Shown: positions 7,116 through 8,240 of the stretch, in pieces
How positions within the stretch are numbered: the first letter of the stretch is position 1
Layout: each line of letters begins with the position of its first letter
Assembly (NCBI GenBank): GCA_023435505.1
Contig: JAEYRR010000146.1
Location: 1-8,240 of the forward strand
Origin: Bacillota bacterium
Lineage (GTDB): Bacteria; Bacillota; Clostridia; Lachnospirales; Lachnospiraceae
Reading direction: 5' to 3'
DNA: 8,240 bases
Notes under the pieces: generated by a model
What the model was told of the DNA's origin: nothing
The model's database searches: none
What the model saw: the letters and a program-made list of their open reading frames with translations, nothing else
Translations under genes and position numbers: made by a program

Positions 7116-7526
7116 ATGAAGGTTGAGCAAGCCATAGAAAAGGCTTTAGAGGCATTAAAACAGTGCTATGTTCCATATTCTAGGTTTCATGTAGCAGCTG
7201 CACTGGTTGCAAGTGATGGTACCTGTTATACCGGTGTCAATATAGAAAATGCCTCCTACCCAGCTACAAATTGTGCTGAACGTACTGCATTTTTTAAAGC
7301 GATCAGTGAGGGAGTGCGAGATTTCTCCTATATCGTCATAGTAGGTGGCAAGGAAGGAAAGATAACCACATTCTGCTCTCCATGCGGAATCTGCAGACAG
7401 GTTATGAGAGAGTTCTGTAACCCAAGTGAGTTTAAAGTTATTTTAGCAACATCAACTACACAATATAAAGAATACACACTAGAGGAAATACTTCCACTTG
7501 GATTCGGACCGGAAAGTCTAATCTAA
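7116..7526 (+). CDS. cdd: Cytidine deaminase
   Basis: A 136-residue zinc enzyme that deaminates cytidine and deoxycytidine to uridine and deoxyuridine, making them substrates for the pyrimidine-nucleoside phosphorylase encoded next. It is the small homotetrameric type, with three cysteine zinc ligands. C53 and catalytic E55 sit in NCAERTAFF; C90 and C93 sit in CSPCGICRQVMREF. The nucleoside-binding motif GVNIENASYP (40-49) and the opening VPYSRFHVAAAL (19-30) are typical. The Shine-Dalgarno AAGAGGTG (7103-7110) is 5 nt before the ATG. The gene is tightly placed between deoC (17 bp) and pdp (46 bp), so co-expression is expected. Confidence 0.96.
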   Translation: MKVEQAIEKALEALKQCYVPYSRFHVAAALVASDGTCYTGVNIENASYPATNCAERTAFFKAISEGVRDFSYIVIVGGKEGKITTFCSPCGICRQVMREFCNPSEFKVILATSTTQYKEYTLEEILPLGFGPESLI

Positions 7527-7539
7527 GAAGCATTTCCTC

Positions 7540-7552
7540 GGGGCTTAGCCCC
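7540..7552 (+). other. Small GC hairpin between cdd and pdp
   Basis: GGGGC (7540-7544), loop TTA, GCCCC (7548-7552): a tight 5-bp all-GC stem in otherwise A/T-rich DNA, 4 nt before the AAAGGAG ribosome site (7557-7563) of pdp. No T-run follows, so it is not an intrinsic terminator. It could stabilise processed mRNA ends or tune translation of pdp; this is an inference. Confidence 0.45.
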
Positions 7553-7572
7553 TATTAAAGGAGATCTTGAAT

Positions 7573-8240
7573 ATGAGAATGTATGATCTGATTATGAAAA
7601 AACGTAATGGTGGAACATTAACAAAGGAAGAGCTTACATACATGGTTCATGAGTATACTGTAGGCGCTATACCTGATTATCAAATGTCTGCCATGCTTAT
7701 GGCTGTATATTTTAAAGGAATGAACGACGAAGAAACTGCCATGCTGACAGAAGCCATGGCCCATTCCGGCGATATGGTGGATCTAAGTGCCATAGAGGGT
7801 GTGAAGGTGGACAAACACAGTACTGGTGGAGTAGGTGACAAGACCACTTTGATTGTGGCGCCAATTGTAGCAGCTTGTGGAGTAAAAGTAGCTAAGATGT
7901 CAGGTAGAGGTCTTGGCCACACAGGTGGAACTGTAGACAAATTAGAAAGTATACCAGGACTTCAAACAGCCATTCCAAGAGAAGAATTCTTTGATATTGT
8001 AAATAGAACTGGGGTAGCCGTAATTGGACAATCCGGTAATCTGGCACCAGCCGACAAGAAAATGTATGCCCTTCGAGATGTGACTGCCACTGTAGAAAGC
8101 ATCCCACTGATTGCTGCTTCCATTATGAGTAAGAAGCTGGCAGCAGGTAGCGACGCCATTCTACTTGATGTAAAGACCGGAAGTGGAGCATTTATGAAGA
8201 GTATTGAGGATTCCATTGAGCTTGCAAAGAAAATGGTTGC
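7573..8240 (+). CDS. pdp: Pyrimidine-nucleoside phosphorylase, N-terminal part
   Basis: The first 222 codons of a gene that runs off the right edge; the family is about 430-440 residues. The enzyme phosphorolyses uridine, deoxyuridine and thymidine to base and (deoxy)ribose-1-phosphate. The visible part matches Bacillus Pdp closely. It starts [14 protein letters not shown] and contains [16 protein letters not shown] (78-93) and [13 protein letters not shown] (108-120), the glycosyltransferase-family phosphate site with K81, S83, K108 and T120. It also has R168, S183 and K187, which contact the pyrimidine base in thermophilic Bacillus PyNP; all occupy the same positions. The broad-specificity Pdp type is favoured over thymidine-specific DeoA, but the two are homologous and the C-terminal domain is missing. 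AAAGGAG lies 9 nt before the ATG. The ATG two codons later is possible, but homologues begin MRM. Confidence 0.95.
   Translation, partial: MRMYDLIMKKRNGGTLTKEELTYMVHEYTVGAIPDYQMSAMLMAVYFKGMNDEETAMLTEAMAHSGDMVDLSAIEGVKVDKHSTGGVGDKTTLIVAPIVAACGVKVAKMSGRGLGHTGGTVDKLESIPGLQTAIPREEFFDIVNRTGVAVIGQSGNLAPADKKMYALRDVTATVESIPLIAASIMSKKLAAGSDAILLDVKTGSGAFMKSIEDSIELAKKMV

Noticed and set aside
7680..8216. Three overlapping minus-strand open frames opposite pdp
   Set aside because: They are shadows of the pdp coding sequence, which matches Bacillus Pdp residue by residue at the active site.
1..8240. Mobile elements, CRISPR repeats, tRNA or rRNA genes, attachment sites
   Set aside because: No transposase-like frame, regularly spaced repeat, cloverleaf or long terminal inverted repeat was seen; gene content and spacing look like stable core chromosome.

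Overview
The window reads as ordinary core chromosome of a low-to-moderate GC anaerobic Firmicute, most likely a member of the Lachnospiraceae / Clostridium cluster XIV. The reasons are the strong AGGAGG-type ribosome sites, sigma-A-like promoters, the clostridial-looking M29 aminopeptidase tail, a KtrAB-type potassium system and a Bacillus/Clostridium-type pyrimidine-nucleoside phosphorylase. The organism assignment is an inference from protein style, not from a search.

Layout, left to right. (1) Positions 1-233 hold the C-terminal end of an M29-family aminopeptidase. (2) 265-2288 is a two-gene potassium uptake unit: a TrkH/KtrB-family membrane channel subunit followed 29 bp later by its cytoplasmic RCK regulatory subunit (KtrA/TrkA type), closed by a strong hairpin at 2297-2339. 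(3) 2445-3452 is a separately promoted gene for an unrecognised membrane protein: two N-terminal membrane helices, a central soluble region, then a compact zinc finger close to the RanBP2 pattern. (4) 3460-4185, minus strand, is a DUF554 (YdfK/YqgA-like) membrane protein, convergent with the previous gene (7 bp between stops) and driven by a near-consensus promoter. (5) 4186-4464 is a divergent regulatory region. (6) 4465-8240 is a nucleoside salvage operon, deoB-deoD-deoC-cdd-pdp, running off the right edge.

The last block forms a coherent pathway. Cytidine deaminase converts (deoxy)cytidine to (deoxy)uridine. Pdp and DeoD phosphorolyse pyrimidine and purine nucleosides to free bases and (deoxy)ribose-1-phosphate. 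DeoB isomerises the 1-phosphates to 5-phosphates. DeoC cleaves deoxyribose-5-phosphate to glyceraldehyde-3-phosphate and acetaldehyde, feeding glycolysis. No regulator or transporter gene for the operon lies inside the window. The 5' region contains two GTGAATAA copies 18 bp apart and a near-perfect 19-nt palindrome just before the first gene, which are candidate operator elements.

I found no mobile element, CRISPR array, tRNA or rRNA, and no convincing undescribed multi-gene system. The least explained item is the zinc-finger membrane protein at 2445-3452, followed by the possible operator region of the deo operon.
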